Shown: positions 16,991-27,488, counted from the first letter of the stretch. The stretch: DNA of 64,000 bases from Saccharothrix longispora (GCF_030852425.1 NZ_NSDM01000003.1:1-64000), one strand, 5' to 3'. Notes: a model not told the origin generated them from the sequence alone. Numbers and translations are program-made.

Positions 16991-18213
16991 TCAGACGGCC
17001 GGTTGATGATCTACATCAACCGGCCGTTCTGCGTCGGTGGGAGCAAAATGGGAGCAAACGATCTTGATGTGATCATCTTCACCGTATGCGGTCACCGCTC
17101 CCCCACCGTATGTGGCAGCCGTTCCCGCTCCCACAACGGCCACGGACCGCTCCCAGCGGGCCTGGAGACCGTCCGGCATCCCGTTGACCATGACGTGCGT
17201 CACATGCGAGTAGATGCCCTGCACCCCTCGATACCGGTGGCCCGGCCGCTTGTACTGGACGACTTCCGGAACGCCGTCCTCGATCAGCCACGTCTTGTGC
17301 GTGTGACGTAGGTCATGGAAGTGCATTCCGGGGAGGATCGGTGCCCAGCACCTCACCGGATCGCCCTCGACCAGCGGCAGCCAGACCCGGTGCCGGAAGT
17401 TCGACCGGCGGTGCAGACCGCCGGTCGCACCGGTGAGGACGAACTCGTGGTCCCGCTCCGAGCGGTGGAAGGTCAGCCGGTCCACCAGGAACGGCGGCAG
17501 GTGCACCGTCCGCGCGCTGACCTTCGTCTTGGGCGGGCCGAGCACCAGGCGGCCGTCGACCTCGTGCAACGCGCCCTTCTTCGCATCCACCGTGATCGTG
17601 CCGCGGGCCAGGTCGACCCGTTCCCACCCCAGACCGGCCGGCTCGCCCCAGCGCAGCCCCGTGTACGCCGCCGTGACCACCAACACCGCGTCCCCACCCG
17701 AACACCGCCGGACCATGTCCCGCACCTGCCACGCCGAAGCACGAGGACGCTCATCCGCCTCGCCATCGTCGAGCCGGAGACGGCGGCACGGGTTCGCCCC
17801 GATCAACCCCTCATCGACCGCCTCGCCCAGGAGCATCGACAGCACGGTCACCGCGTCGAGCACCGTGCGTGGGGCACGACCGGCGCACCTGCTTGACCCA
17901 ACCCTTCACCGTCATCCGCGAGATCTCCCGCAACGCGACATCACCGAACCTCGGCAGCACGTGGTTGCGCAGGTGCGACTCGTACTTCGCCGCCGTCGAC
18001 GGCCGCACATCATGCGCTTCACGCCACACCGGCACCCACTCCCCCAACGTCGTCTGCCCCAACGCCGGGTCCACGAATGTCCCCGACGCTGATCCGACTC
18101 CACGTCCACCCAGGCCATCGACCACTCCATCCACTCGACGATCACCCGTGTTCGGGCAGCGGATATGGACGCTCCGCACGCACGAGATGTCGATCCGCCT
18201 GTGGTCACCCATG
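16991..18213 (-). pseudogene. Tyrosine recombinase beside tRNA-Val, frameshifted
   Basis: The N-terminal core-binding domain (TLGEWVPVWREAHDVRPSTA, LRNHVLPRFGDVALREISRM) and the C-terminal catalytic domain (AAYTGLRWGEPAGL, FHDLRHTHKTWLIEDG, GIYSHVTHVMV) are in different frames. One extra base in a G4 run (17871-17874) separates them. A second shift near 18080-18100 splits off the extreme N-terminus, which reads SMAWVDVES. The arginine, H-x-x-R and tyrosine positions survive in sequence. The C-terminal frame reads through the hairpin to 16991, so the natural stop is probably lost as well. It is a sister of the fragment at 13227. Confidence 0.78.
16995..17027. terminator. Perfect 14-bp hairpin after tRNA-Val
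   Basis: ACGGCCGGTTGATG is followed by a 5-nt loop and its exact complement. It lies between the tRNA and the converging integrase. It is placed as the hairpin beside the Val-CAC tRNA is, and both are followed by a conserved gggagcaaa(a) direct repeat and a gatcttga string. Confidence 0.6.
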
Positions 18214-18863
18214 CCCGCACGGTGACCGCTCTTCACGCCCTGCACACCGGTGCACCCTGGTCCGGATCACCGAGGTCGAGCGTCACCAGCGCCGTTCGAC
18301 CCCACGGCGGCCCGGCTGTGTCGGGTGAACTCGGAGCGCGAGGCGAGGTGGACCGGTCGCGGCGACCTCGGATGTCGCCTCGGTCCGGCGCAGGAGGTGG
18401 CGACATGACCGGTCCGAACCCGGTCGGCCGCGGCGAGCTCGGGGAGAAGACCCATGCCGGTACCGACTGGGCCGGATTACCGCTCCGGGTCCGCGTCTGC
18501 TCGGCGAACCTGCGCGACGACCAGGCGCTCAAACCCGTGCTCCGAGCGGTTCCGCGCATCCGCTGACGTGGTGGCCCGCACCGCATCGGGCCCGCCACTC
18601 GGACGAGACTCACGACGGCGGCCACCTCCGCCGGTGGCGACGCGACCGGGGTGCCGTCACGCGCAGCACCCGTAAGGCATCGAGTCCTCATGGTGACTCG
18701 GCCGTCACCGCCGGGTCGCGAACCCACCCTCACGGGGCTGGTCGACCACTGGCAGCTGTCCATCCGCTACGACGCCGCGCCGCCGACTACTGCACCTTCG
18801 CGTCCTGGTCGCCGTACTGGCCTGGGTGAACAAGTCGCCCGAGCAGCTACGTGGAACCGGCTC
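18214..18863. other. Gene-free stretch
   Basis: High-GC sequence with long but unconvincing open frames in several registers. I see no family motif and no frame with a ribosome-binding site and sensible composition. It is probably the decayed interior or edge of the element that carried the integrase. Confidence 0.4.
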
Positions 18864-19250
18864 CTACTCGTGGCTCCGCTTGGTCTCGGCGTCGATTTCC
18901 CGTTGATCCGCCAGCCGATCACGCTCGTCCGCCAGCCGATCACGCTCGTCCGCCATTTGGTCGCGCTCGAGCGCCCTCCAGTCACGCTCGTCGGCCAGGC
19001 GGTCACGATCTTCGGCCACCGCGTCGCGCTCATCGGCCAACCACTCACGCTCCGCGGGGCTCATCGTCCGCGCACGCGCCTTGTGGTCGTACTCGCGCTC
19101 GATGGCTTCACCGTGCCACGAAGACCGAGGTCGTGGCATTCCGGGCTGGTGCTCGTCCGCTGCGGACACAGCAACCTCGGCGTCGATTTCCCGTTGTTCA
19201 CGATCCGGCTCACCTGCCACGACATCCACTGTGCCGGCACGGAGGATCAA
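18864..19250 (-). CDS. Repetitive, highly charged coiled-coil protein
   Basis: Up to 128 residues. The C-terminal half is built of a repeated seven-residue unit of the form R-D-x-L-A-D-E (LADERDAVAEDRDRLADERD, then DRLADERDRLADQREIDAE), and REIDAE also occurs near the N-terminus. A long, strongly charged helix is predicted. The repeat is visible in DNA as tandem 21-bp units near 18920-18960. Two starts are possible, TTG at 19250 and ATG at 19139; the shared REIDAE favours the longer form. Similar small helical proteins lie near stress regulators in actinomycetes, but no function is assigned. Confidence 0.5.
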   Translation of the reverse strand: MILRAGTVDVVAGEPDREQREIDAEVAVSAADEHQPGMPRPRSSWHGEAIEREYDHKARARTMSPAEREWLADERDAVAEDRDRLADERDWRALERDQMADERDRLADERDRLADQREIDAETKRSHE

Positions 19251-19468
19251 TCGCAGGAGATCGACCGGTAGGAGATCGAGCAGGAAAGGTCAGTGCACGA
19301 CAGACGCGGATCGGGGCGAGCGCCGGGGCAGCCGCCTTGACCGAATCGGGCACGGCGTCCTGCGCCGCGCCCACGGGCCGGCATCCGCCACAGGTGTGGA
19401 CCCCGACCGGCCAGGGCACCCGCGTGAGCAGGCAGTAGGTACGCGGACGCGGGTGGAGGACACGGGGC

Positions 19469-20269
19469 ATGCGGCGACAACGGCACAGCGCAACGGCATC
19501 GCGCCCCGCACGGCCCACGACCGGGGAGTCGGTGGCGTTGACGGACGTGACCGGGGCGGTGACCGCGCTCGTGGACGCCGCCGACCAGGCCGCCGACCTC
19601 GACGAGGTGATCCGGCACCTGTGCCACCAGGCCGTCCGGGCGGTCCCCCACGCCGACGTCGTCTCGGTGACCCTGCTGACCGGTACCAGCCCGCGGACCG
19701 TCGCGATCACCGAGCGAGCCCTACTGGCCCTGGACCTGGAGCAGTACGCCGCCGACGACGGCCCCTGCCTTCACGCCGCCCGTCGCGGGGAGGCGGTGCA
19801 CATCGCCGTCGCCGACGCCGGCCCCGTGTGGCCGGCCTTCGCCGGCGCCGCGCGCGACGCGGGCGTGGGCAGCGTGCTCTCGGCTCCGCTGGTGGTCGCC
19901 CCGGACAGGGTCGGGTCGGTCAACTGCTTCAGCCGCGCGCCCGAGGTCTTCGACGACCTGGACGAACACCTCCTGGTCCTCTACGTCGCCGCGGCCCAGG
20001 GGGTGCTGCGCGGCGTTCTGCGGCGCCTGCACAGTGACCGGACCGTCGAGCAGCTCACAGGGGCACTGGCCGGACGTGGCGTCATCGAGCAGGCCAAGGG
20101 CATCCTGATGGCCACCCGCGGCATCACAGCCGACGCCGCCTACGCCACGCTGGTGCAGCGGTCCCAGCACGAGAACGTCAAGCTGCGCCTGGTCGCGCAG
20201 CGGGTGATCGCCGCGGCGAGCGCTGACCCGACCGGATCGGCGAGGCGGCCTCCGGATCACGCGGTCTGA
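19469..20269 (+). CDS. GAF-ANTAR domain regulator
   Basis: A 266-residue protein with a GAF sensor domain (about 45-185; QYAADDGPCLHAARRGEAVH, GSVLSAPLVVAPDRVGSVN) and a C-terminal ANTAR domain (about 195-250; ALAGRGVIEQAKGILMATRG, AYATLVQRSQHENVKLR). ANTAR domains bind paired hairpins in nascent RNA and prevent termination. The ligand of this GAF domain is unknown. The ATG is preceded by GGAGG. It is convergent with a second GAF-ANTAR gene across a hairpin. Confidence 0.82.
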   Translation: MRRQRHSATASRPARPTTGESVALTDVTGAVTALVDAADQAADLDEVIRHLCHQAVRAVPHADVVSVTLLTGTSPRTVAITERALLALDLEQYAADDGPCLHAARRGEAVHIAVADAGPVWPAFAGAARDAGVGSVLSAPLVVAPDRVGSVNCFSRAPEVFDDLDEHLLVLYVAAAQGVLRGVLRRLHSDRTVEQLTGALAGRGVIEQAKGILMATRGITADAAYATLVQRSQHENVKLRLVAQRVIAAASADPTGSARRPPDHAV

Positions 20270-20284
20270 AACCCGGAGGCCTGA

Positions 20285-20314
20285 GCGCCCACCACCCCGC
20301 GGCGCGGTGGGCGC
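20285..20314. terminator. Hairpin between convergent GAF-ANTAR genes
   Basis: GCGCCCACC at 20285 pairs with GGTGGGCGC ending at 20314. It is placed to end transcription from both sides. The rest of the 20270-20430 gap holds nothing recognisable. Confidence 0.55.
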
Positions 20315-20430
20315 CTGTGCGGGACTACCCCGTTCAGCGGTCGTCTAACAGGGAGACGCGACCCGCACGCCGGGTTCCCCGGGGGGCCCTGCGGAAACGA
20401 GCCGCTCACCCGGTCGGGGTCGGCGTTGCT

Positions 20431-21144
20431 TCAACGCCGCGGCTCGGTGATCAACTCGCCGCTGCCCACCAGGTACGCGGCGACGTGGACGAGTTTGGTG
20501 TTGGTCTGCTGGCTGGCCCGGACGAGGACGTTGAACGCCTGGTCGCCAGTGAGCCTGTGGCGTTCCATCAGGATGCCTTTGGCCTGGCCGATCAGGTCGC
20601 GGTTGTCGATCGCGTGGGACAGGCCGGCGATCTTCTGGGCATCCGCCATCGCCACCGCCGCGTGCGCGGCGAACAGCAGGCCCACCTGCTCGGACTGGTC
20701 GGTGAAGGCGTTCGTGTCGTGGGAGTAGAGGTTGAGCGCCCCCAGGTCGTCACTGGTGATGTAGAGCTGGAACGACAGCATGCTGCCCACACCCAGCTCA
20801 GCGGCACGGGTGGCGAACTCGGGCCATCGCCGTTCCTGGGCCATGTCCGGCAGCGACACGGTGTTCCTGTCGTAGAGCGCGTCCAGGCACGGTCCCTGCC
20901 CGAAGTCGATCTGGGCTTGGTCGACCTTCCCGACCAGGTCGTCGTCGGAGGCGGCGACCGTGCTCATGGACCCGCGGCCCCGCACCACCGACAACCCCGC
21001 GTACCGCGCGCCGGGCACGGTGTCCACCGCCGCGTCGACGATGCCCTGCAGCGTGTCCTCCACGCCCTTCTGGTCTTGCAGGTAGCGCGCCAGATCGCCC
21101 AACCGCGACGCGAGCTCGCCCGACTCCTCGGACCCCACGGCCAT
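20431..21144 (-). CDS. GAF-ANTAR domain regulator
   Basis: From ATG 21144 this is 237 residues; ATG 21201 adds a glycine-rich 19-residue tail. The GAF domain (QIDFGQGPCLDALYDRNTVS, GSMLSFQLYITSDDLGALNL) is followed by an ANTAR domain (AIDNRDLIGQAKGILMERHR, AFNVLVRASQQTNTKLVHVA). Layout is like that of the gene at 19469, but sequence identity is moderate, so these are paralogues and not a recent duplication. The frame stays open far upstream of any plausible start because of the high GC content. Confidence 0.82.
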   Translation of the reverse strand: MAVGSEESGELASRLGDLARYLQDQKGVEDTLQGIVDAAVDTVPGARYAGLSVVRGRGSMSTVAASDDDLVGKVDQAQIDFGQGPCLDALYDRNTVSLPDMAQERRWPEFATRAAELGVGSMLSFQLYITSDDLGALNLYSHDTNAFTDQSEQVGLLFAAHAAVAMADAQKIAGLSHAIDNRDLIGQAKGILMERHRLTGDQAFNVLVRASQQTNTKLVHVAAYLVGSGELITEPRR

Positions 21145-21201
21145 GCCCGACGTCCCGGCCCGGCCTTGCCGGGCCTCGCCCGGTCCCCCGCTGGTCCCCA
21201 T

Positions 21202-22525
21202 ACCCCCGCCACCGTCCTCGAAGGAGCCACTCCGGCGGAGCATGGCACCGGGGACTCGCCCTGGGACGCCGTCGTCGACCACTCCGACCGTCGGCCTGCC
21301 TGAACACCGGAGCCTACTCGCCCGCCGGCGTGTCCCGCGAAACCCGTAGAAGACGATTACCTCGGCGGGGTTGCGATGGAAAGGGTCCGTCGAACGAGCG
21401 ACTCCGTCTCCCTCCGATCGCGTGCCCGATGGGCCTTTCACCCTGCTGACGACGTGCGCCCCTCGGCCCTGACCAGGTCGCTCTGGCCGATGGGCAGGAT
21501 GGGCGCGGTCGGAGAAGACGCGGCGTGGGATTTTCCGCAACCCAGTCCGTCCAGGCGCACGCGAGTGACCGGCCTGGTATCGGCTGTCACCGATCAGCTC
21601 GTGCGCAGGTCGGGGGACCGTGCTGCCTGCGCATCGACAGAGTGGCCACGCAGTCCGCTGTCGGCACCGGTGAAGACGAACTCGTGGTCCTGCTCCGAGC
21701 GGCCGGAGGCGGGCTGGTCGTCGACCGGGCAGGGCTCGGGACAACCCCGTGGGGAGTGCCCGTCGGCGGTTCTCTCCCGGCGACCGGGCGTCTCCTACGA
21801 CACTGCCGCACCGACTTCCGGCCGTCACGCTTCGTCGGCTCCGGGGCCGGTGCGTCCGGAGACGGTGCTGCGCCTGGCACGGGAGGACCTCCCCCGGGGC
21901 TACCACCGCATCGCGGCGAACTCCCCGTGCTCGATACCGGAGTCGCCTCCGCCACCCTCCGGCAGATCCTCGAGGACACCGGAATCGACCCGGTGGCCCA
22001 GCGCACCACGACGACCTGGTCGGCCTTCCTCCGCTCGCCGGCCGCCGAACCGGACCCCTCGTTCCGCCGCGGAGCACCCGCCTCACCGGGCCGTCGCGGA
22101 TGGCGGTGGCCCTCGCGGCACGGTATCGGTTCCGCCTGGTCCGATACCGGCAACCCGTGCGGAAAGCCCCCGGAAGTGCGACCAGGAGTGCGACCGGAAT
22201 GTGGTCCGAACAGGTCAGGACCACTACGGGGACGGGCACCACGAAGCCGGCGGAGAACGCCGACGCAGGCGACAGCACCCGACCGACCGGCGATGGACTC
22301 CGGGCACAAACGACCACCGAGGTCGGGGGCGGCGACGAACCGCCTCCCGGACCACACCCGCGGAGGGCGATCGGGTGCGGCGTCCCGGTCGTGTTCGTCG
22401 GGTCGCGTACCGGAGTTGTCCGCAGTTGTGCGTTGCGGCAGGACGTGTGGGCGGTTGGGGTGGCGCATGCGGCGAAGCAGCGAACCCCGGGGGAGGTGCC
22501 CGATCCGGGGAGGTCCGACGGGCAC
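21202..22525. other. Decayed mobile-element region
   Basis: No intact gene. On the minus strand 21655-21705 matches the integrase segment around 17430 (complement encodes SEQDHEFVFTG). On the plus strand 21755-22045 is a decayed copy of the integrase-core IS. The remaining sequence has no recognisable coding content. It looks like an old insertion hot spot. Confidence 0.5.
21755..22045 (+). pseudogene. Integrase-core IS relic
   Basis: DNA-level similarity to the 12101-13196 transposase is clear (cggttctctcccggcga, cttcgtcggctccg, gtccggagacggtgctgcg, then a jump to ctggcacgg). An internal deletion removes about 90 bp, and small indels scatter the reading frame. The end still reads QILEDTGIDPVAQRTTTTWS. 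This is the most degraded copy of the family in the window. Confidence 0.6.
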
Positions 22526-24705
22526 GTGTCCGCCGACCGGAACCACGGGCCGCGCGTGGTCGACGCCGTGTCCGGGACCCCGGGCACCGTGGTCCAGGCC
22601 GGCGTGGTGCACGGCGGGGTCCACGTCTCCGTCCCGTCACGGGTCGGATCGGTCGTGCCACGCCGACTACCCGCCGCGCCGGAGCCGTTCGTCGGACGTG
22701 ATCGCGAGTTGGCCGAATCGGATCGCGCCCTGACCGCTGCCGCCGACCACCCGCCGGGGACGCCGACGGTGGCCGTCGCGGCCATCGGGGGCACGGGGGG
22801 CATGGGCAAGACGTGGCCGGCACTGGTGTGGGCGAACCGGCACCTCGACCGGCTCCCGGACGGACAGTCGTTCCTGGACCTCCGGGGGTTCGGTCCCGAG
22901 GGCACACCGGTGGAAGCCCCCCCCCGGCGGTGCGCGGGTTCCTCGACGCGATGGGTGCGGTCCCGGACAGGCTCCCGGCGGACGTGGACGCCCAGGCCGC
23001 GCTGTTCCGCAGCCTGGTCGCGGAACGCAGGATGTTGATCCTCCTGGACAACGCCGCCTCCACCGACCAGGTAGCTCTCCTGCTGCCCGGTGGCGGGGCC
23101 TGCACGGTGCTGGTCACCAGCCGACGCCGGCTCACGGGACTGCTCGCACGGCACGGCGCCCACCCGCTGCACCTGGACGCCCTGCCCGGGGCCGAGTCGC
23201 ACGACCTGCTGAGCGCGTCGGCGGGCGCACGGCGGGCGGCGGAGGACGGCCGGGCGGTCGCCGACCTGGTCGGGCTGTGCGGCGGGCTTCCGCCGGCGCT
23301 GGGTGTGGTGGGCGCCTTCGCCCGCAGCCACCCGCGGCTCCCGTTGGCGGACATCGTCACCGAACTGCGCGAAGCGGGTCCGGACGCCTTGCACGGCGGG
23401 GACCGCACCGCGAGTCCCACGACGGTGCTGTCCTGGTCGGTGCACCACCTCACCGGCCCGCAGTGCCGCCTGTTCGCGCTGCTCGGCATCGCACCCGGCC
23501 CCGACATCGGACTCGCCGCCGCGGTCTGCCTGACCGGCTGGTCCCCGGAGCGGACGCGTGCGGAACTCAACGCCCTGGAGGACGTGTCCCTCGTGGACCG
23601 TCTCCCGGGTGGGCGGTACTCGATGCACGACCTGATCCGCGACCACGCCGCGGCCACTGCCGGACGAAGACTGCCCCGCGCTGCGCGGGAGGTCGCGCTG
23701 CGCCGTGTTCTCGCGTTCTACACGCGCACCGCGCACGAAGCGGACCGGTTGATCAACCCCCATCGCCCTCACGTCGAACCGGAACCGGGCGTGGTGGCGC
23801 TCCACCCGTCGGGTGCCGCGACCGCCGCGGCGTGGCTCGACCTCGAACACGGCAACCTGCCGGCGGTGCAGCGGACCGCTGCCGAGCAGGACCTGCACCG
23901 GGTGGTCCGGCACCTCGCTTGGGTCCTGAACGACCACCACCGCCGACGGGGGCACCAGTACGCGGAACCGGCCACGTGGCGGCTCGCGGTGACCGCTGCG
24001 GAACACCTGCCCGAACCCGTGGCACGCTCCCGCGCCCACCGCTTCCTGGGACGCGCCTGCAACGTGCTGGGGCACTACGACCACGCGGCCGAGCACCTGG
24101 AGCGGGCGCTGGAACTGGCCGGAGGCATGCCCGTCCAGCAGGCTCACATCCATCGCGAGCTCGCACGGACCTGGGCCAGGCGGGGAGACGACCGCCGCGC
24201 GTTGGAGCACGCGGTTCGGGCTTCCGACCTGTTCCGCGTCCACGGTGAGCAGTTCTGGCTGGCCCGCGCCCTCAACCAGACGGGCTGGTACCACGCGGGA
24301 CTGGGCGAACTCGACGCGGCGCGAGCCCACTGCGGAACGGCGCTGCGCCTCACCCGGGAGCACCACGACGTCGACGGCGAGGTGGACACGCTCGACAGCC
24401 TGGGCTACATCGCCCACCGCGCGGGCCACTGGAGGGAAGCCGTGGACCACTACCACCGCGCCTTGGCCCTGTCCCGCGCACGTGGCGACACCTGGCAGAC
24501 GACACTGACCCTGGACCGGTCGGGCGACCCGCTCGTGGCGCTGGGCCGACCCGACCAGGCCGCGTCCGCGTGGCGGGAAGCGGTGGCGCTGTACCGGCAC
24601 CAGGGCCGCCACACCGACGCCGACCGCGTGCAGCGCCGGCTCGACGACCTGGACGCCGAACCCGGGATCGCCCCGGTCGAAGACGCCGGCGAGCCCCGGC
24701 ACTGA
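22526..24705 (+). pseudogene. NB-ARC / TPR signalling protein with C9 frameshift
   Basis: From a GTG at 22526 the first frame gives RRLPAAPEPFVGRDRELAES and a Walker A, AAIGGTGGMGKTW. It changes frame at a run of nine C (22917-22925). The second frame continues RGFLDAMGAVPDRLPAD, the Walker B-like RRMLILLDNAAS, VLVTSRRRLTGL, the GLPPALGVV (GxP) motif and a YSMHDLIRDHAA (MHD) motif, then six or so TPR-like helices to 24705. One added C gives a continuous protein of about 727 residues. Relatives include the NB-ARC-TPR part of AfsR-type regulators; no BTAD or SARP domain is visible. It may be a true lesion, a phase-variable tract or a sequencing error. Confidence 0.72.
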
Positions 24706-25192
24706 TGCGCGGACCCCGCCCTGCCGCCCCACCAGTGGCTCATCGGCGGAAGCGCGCGTCCCCGGCGGCGGGTACGCGGCACGTGCAGGTGCGCGACGCG
24801 CGGTCCCCATCCGTCGCGCCGCCCCGCGTGGTGGTGTTGCCACTGGCACCAACTCGTCGGAAGCCCGGTCGGCTGGGATCGTGGACGGCACCGCCATTCG
24901 GCTCGCGATGTGGCCGATCGTCACCGCACCAGCCGACCACCCCGACCCGATGACGGCCGACGGGAGCCAGGCCGCGACGACCACACTCCGCGGGCGGCGC
25001 GGTGATCGCGTCGGCCGCCCCGGTGAGCCGGGTCGGCGCCTACGACCGGGTGCGTCGAGTGCTGGTCGGCGGCGTTCAAGGCGCCGGACCGGCACTCGTC
25101 CTGTACGTCCTCGGCCGGCACGTCGCCCGTGGGCGTGGCGGATCGGAGATCCGCACACGGGCGCGGAAGGACCTTCCGGCGGACGCGGCGCG
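24706..25192. other. Gene-free stretch
   Basis: Open frames exist in several registers, but none carries a motif, ribosome-binding site or plausible product. Nothing recognisable is seen here. Confidence 0.4.
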
Positions 25193-25690
25193 CTACTCGT
25201 CGAGGAGCTGCTCGCGCAGGATGTCCGCGTGTCCGCAGTGCCGGGCGAGTTCGCGCAGCACGTGGAGGTACACCCAGCGCAGCGGGAGCGGTCCGCGTCG
25301 GTTGCCGTGGACCAGGTCGTCCAGTCCCAGCGATGACGTCGCGCGGCGGGACGCCTCGCAGGCCGCGCGATGTGCTCGCCGGACGGTGGCGATGGTGTCG
25401 GCGTCGTCGAGGACGAACGACTCGTCCGGTGTCGCGGGAATGCCGATCTCGGCGCGCGGGCGGCAGGTCACGGCTTCGTCGAACCAGACCTTCTCGACGA
25501 AGGCCGCGTGCTTCACCAGGCCCAGCAGCGTGGTCCGGGAGGACACCAGCGATCGGCGGGCCTGCTCCTCGGTCAGCCCGTCCAGGCAGCGGTCGAGCGC
25601 GCCGCGGTGCTCGTCGAGGAACGCCTCGAACTGGACTCGCAGTGGCTGGTCGACTACGGCCTCGGCGGACGCCGCCGGATCGGTGGACAT
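25193..25690 (-). CDS. DinB / DUF664-like protein
   Basis: A 165-residue protein of the DinB four-helix fold (mini-circle or DUF664 type). Visible landmarks are QFEAFLDEHRGALDRCLDGL, SSRTTLLGLVKHAAFVEKVW (the first metal-ligand histidine region) and VYLHVLRELARHCGHADILR (the two further histidines). Family members bind a divalent metal, and some are mycothiol-dependent enzymes. The ATG at 25690 begins MSTDPAAS. It stands alone in decayed surroundings. Confidence 0.78.
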   Translation of the reverse strand: MSTDPAASAEAVVDQPLRVQFEAFLDEHRGALDRCLDGLTEEQARRSLVSSRTTLLGLVKHAAFVEKVWFDEAVTCRPRAEIGIPATPDESFVLDDADTIATVRRAHRAACEASRRATSSLGLDDLVHGNRRGPLPLRWVYLHVLRELARHCGHADILREQLLDE

Positions 25691-26280
25691 GTGCGAAGCC
25701 TCCCAGACCGTCGTCCCGGGACGACGAGCGCGTGTGGGGTGGAATCGGCTGTGGGGCGGAATCGGCTTCGTGGTCGAGGACGGCGTGCGGGCGATGGCGT
25801 GGACCGGTCTCGGGGTCACGCTGTCCATGACGCCGTCGGCCGTCTCCTTCTGGCGCGGGTCGGCCGTCGACAGGAAGGCCGAGCGACGGGTGCACGCGGT
25901 GGGGCTGCCCGCCACCGCGGGGATCGTCGCGGTGGCCAGGGCCTCGGTGGGAGGGACTCCGGGGTCGAGTCGACCCTGCGCGTCGGCGGCGCGGGCGCCG
26001 CGCCGTTCGTGGGCCGCGCGACGTGCTCGGCCGAGGACGACCTGGTCGTCGGCACGGTGCTGCGGGCACTGGTGGACCCGCGGACAACGCGTTCACCGGC
26101 GTCGGGCGGGCGGTCCGGGGCGCGATCGTGATCCGCGACCGTGCCACCCACGAGGAATCGCCGACGTCCTGCGCGGACGTCCGCGGTCCTGTCCTCCGCG
26201 AGGCGGTGCGAAGCGCGGGACGCGGGACCGGCGAGCGTGGCGTCACCGGGTTGCCGCACGACGTGGGATACGTTTCCGCC
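25691..26280. other. Gene-free stretch with possible gene debris
   Basis: On the plus strand, 25768-25960 reads as a run with protein-like character (VRAMAWTGLGVTLSMTPSAV, VHAVGLPATAGIVAVARA) but lacks a start, a motif or an extended frame. It may be debris of a membrane protein. I cannot support a gene here. Confidence 0.35.
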
Positions 26281-26850
26281 ATGACCGAACCCGGCCCCGC
26301 CGCCTGGCCGGCTGACCCGATCAGGACCGAGCGGCTCGTGCTCCGCCAGTCCGAGGCCCGGGACCGCGCGGCGCTCGTCGAACTGTTCGCCTCACCGGAG
26401 GTGGGCACCTACATCGGTGGTGCCCGCCCCCGCGACGAACTCGAGCGCACGATGCCCGAGGTGCCCGGCCGGCGCCCCGGCTTCTTCGTGGTCGACCTCG
26501 ACGGGGCGGTGATCGGCATCGTCACGTTCGACCGGCGCGCCCCGGAGCGTCCCGGTCCCTCCCGCCCGGACGCCGGGGAGGCCTGGCTCGGCTACCTGCT
26601 CCTGCCGGAGGCGTGGGGGCGCGGGTACGCCGCCGAGGCGTGCGCGGCGGCGCTCGGCTGGTTCGCCGGCGCGTTCCCCGGCGAGCAGGTGGCGCTCTGC
26701 ACCCGGACCGCCAACGACCGCGCGATGCGCCTCGCGGCGAAGCTGGGGTTCACCGAGGTCGAGAGGTTCGAGGCGTACGGCGCCGAGCAGTGGTTCGGCG
26801 TGCGGTCCCCGGTCACCCCGTCCGGTCGGGTCCGCGCCGCCGTCAGTTGA
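26281..26850 (+). CDS. GNAT-family N-acetyltransferase
   Basis: A 189-residue GNAT acetyltransferase of the RimJ/RimL type. It opens IRTERLVLRQSEARDRAALV, has the central strand GFFVVDLDGAVIGIVTFDRR, the acetyl-CoA loop region WLGYLLLPEAWGRGYAAEAC, and the late motif TANDRAMRLAAKLGFTEVER. The substrate is unknown. The ATG at 26281 is the first in-frame start next to the GNAT fold; the frame stays open well upstream. Its 3' end overlaps the convergent secreted-protein gene by eight bases. Confidence 0.85.
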   Translation: MTEPGPAAWPADPIRTERLVLRQSEARDRAALVELFASPEVGTYIGGARPRDELERTMPEVPGRRPGFFVVDLDGAVIGIVTFDRRAPERPGPSRPDAGEAWLGYLLLPEAWGRGYAAEACAAALGWFAGAFPGEQVALCTRTANDRAMRLAAKLGFTEVERFEAYGAEQWFGVRSPVTPSGRVRAAVS

Positions 26851-27286
26851 ACGGGTTGTCGTAGAATGCGCTGCGCGTGACCGTCTTCGTCCTATTGGTC
26901 GCGCCGTCGTAGTACAGGCCTTCCAAGGTCAACTGGACGTTGTGCACCGTTCCGCCGTACGGGAAATCACGAGCGATGACGCCGGATTGGTAGACGTGCT
27001 CGTGCGACGAGCCGTTCACGTCGATGCGGACTTTGCTGTCGACGTAGCTCGACTGCCGTTCCACCGTGACGTCCAACCGGAAGAGCGAGTTGCCGTTGTC
27101 GAACCGGACGGTGCCGGTCATGCGTCCCACCTGCGTCTCCGCCCCGGTGGACGAGTAGCCGCGAAGCTGGATGTCCACGGGTTGACCGGCATCGAGGGCG
27201 GCCTGCGCGGGAACCGCGGCCACTGTGGCGGACAACAGCGCGGCACCGAGGACTCCGGCCAGGCGTAACAGCACCTTCGACGTCAT
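26843..27286 (-). CDS. Secreted protein of unknown function
   Basis: A 147-residue protein with a clear Sec signal peptide: a basic start (MTSKVLLR), a hydrophobic core (LAGVLGAALLSATVAAV) and an AQA-A cleavage site near residue 29. The mature part is a probable all-beta domain (VDIQLRGYSSTG, VGRMTGTVRFDNGNSLFRLD, NVQLTLEGLYYDGATNRTK) with no cysteines. I do not recognise the family. AGGAGTGG lies at a good distance before the ATG. The gene is a single unit. Confidence 0.7.
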   Translation of the reverse strand: MTSKVLLRLAGVLGAALLSATVAAVPAQAALDAGQPVDIQLRGYSSTGAETQVGRMTGTVRFDNGNSLFRLDVTVERQSSYVDSKVRIDVNGSSHEHVYQSGVIARDFPYGGTVHNVQLTLEGLYYDGATNRTKTVTRSAFYDNPFN

Positions 27287-27488
27287 CGTTCCACTCCTGG
27301 GGTGACGGAAAACGGAATCTCGGCACTCACTTTCGCACGGGGACCGGGATTTGGCAGTAAGCCGAACGGACGCGGGACGAACGTCCCCGAAACGAAATTC
27401 TTGCGCCGGTCCGACCGTACGGGCGGTGATCCGGTCGACGGACGGTGGACGGCGGCGCGGGTGAGCCGAGCCGCCCGCCCTGCCCCGG

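Noticed and set aside
18900-19040. Short tandem repeats that look like a CRISPR or minisatellite
   Set aside because: They are 21-bp units in phase with a coding heptad repeat, with no spacers between them.
20431-25158. A 1575-codon open frame on the minus strand
   Set aside because: Only its last 237 or so codons are a real GAF-ANTAR gene. The rest is antisense to the NB-ARC gene and to decayed DNA, kept open by GC-rich codons.
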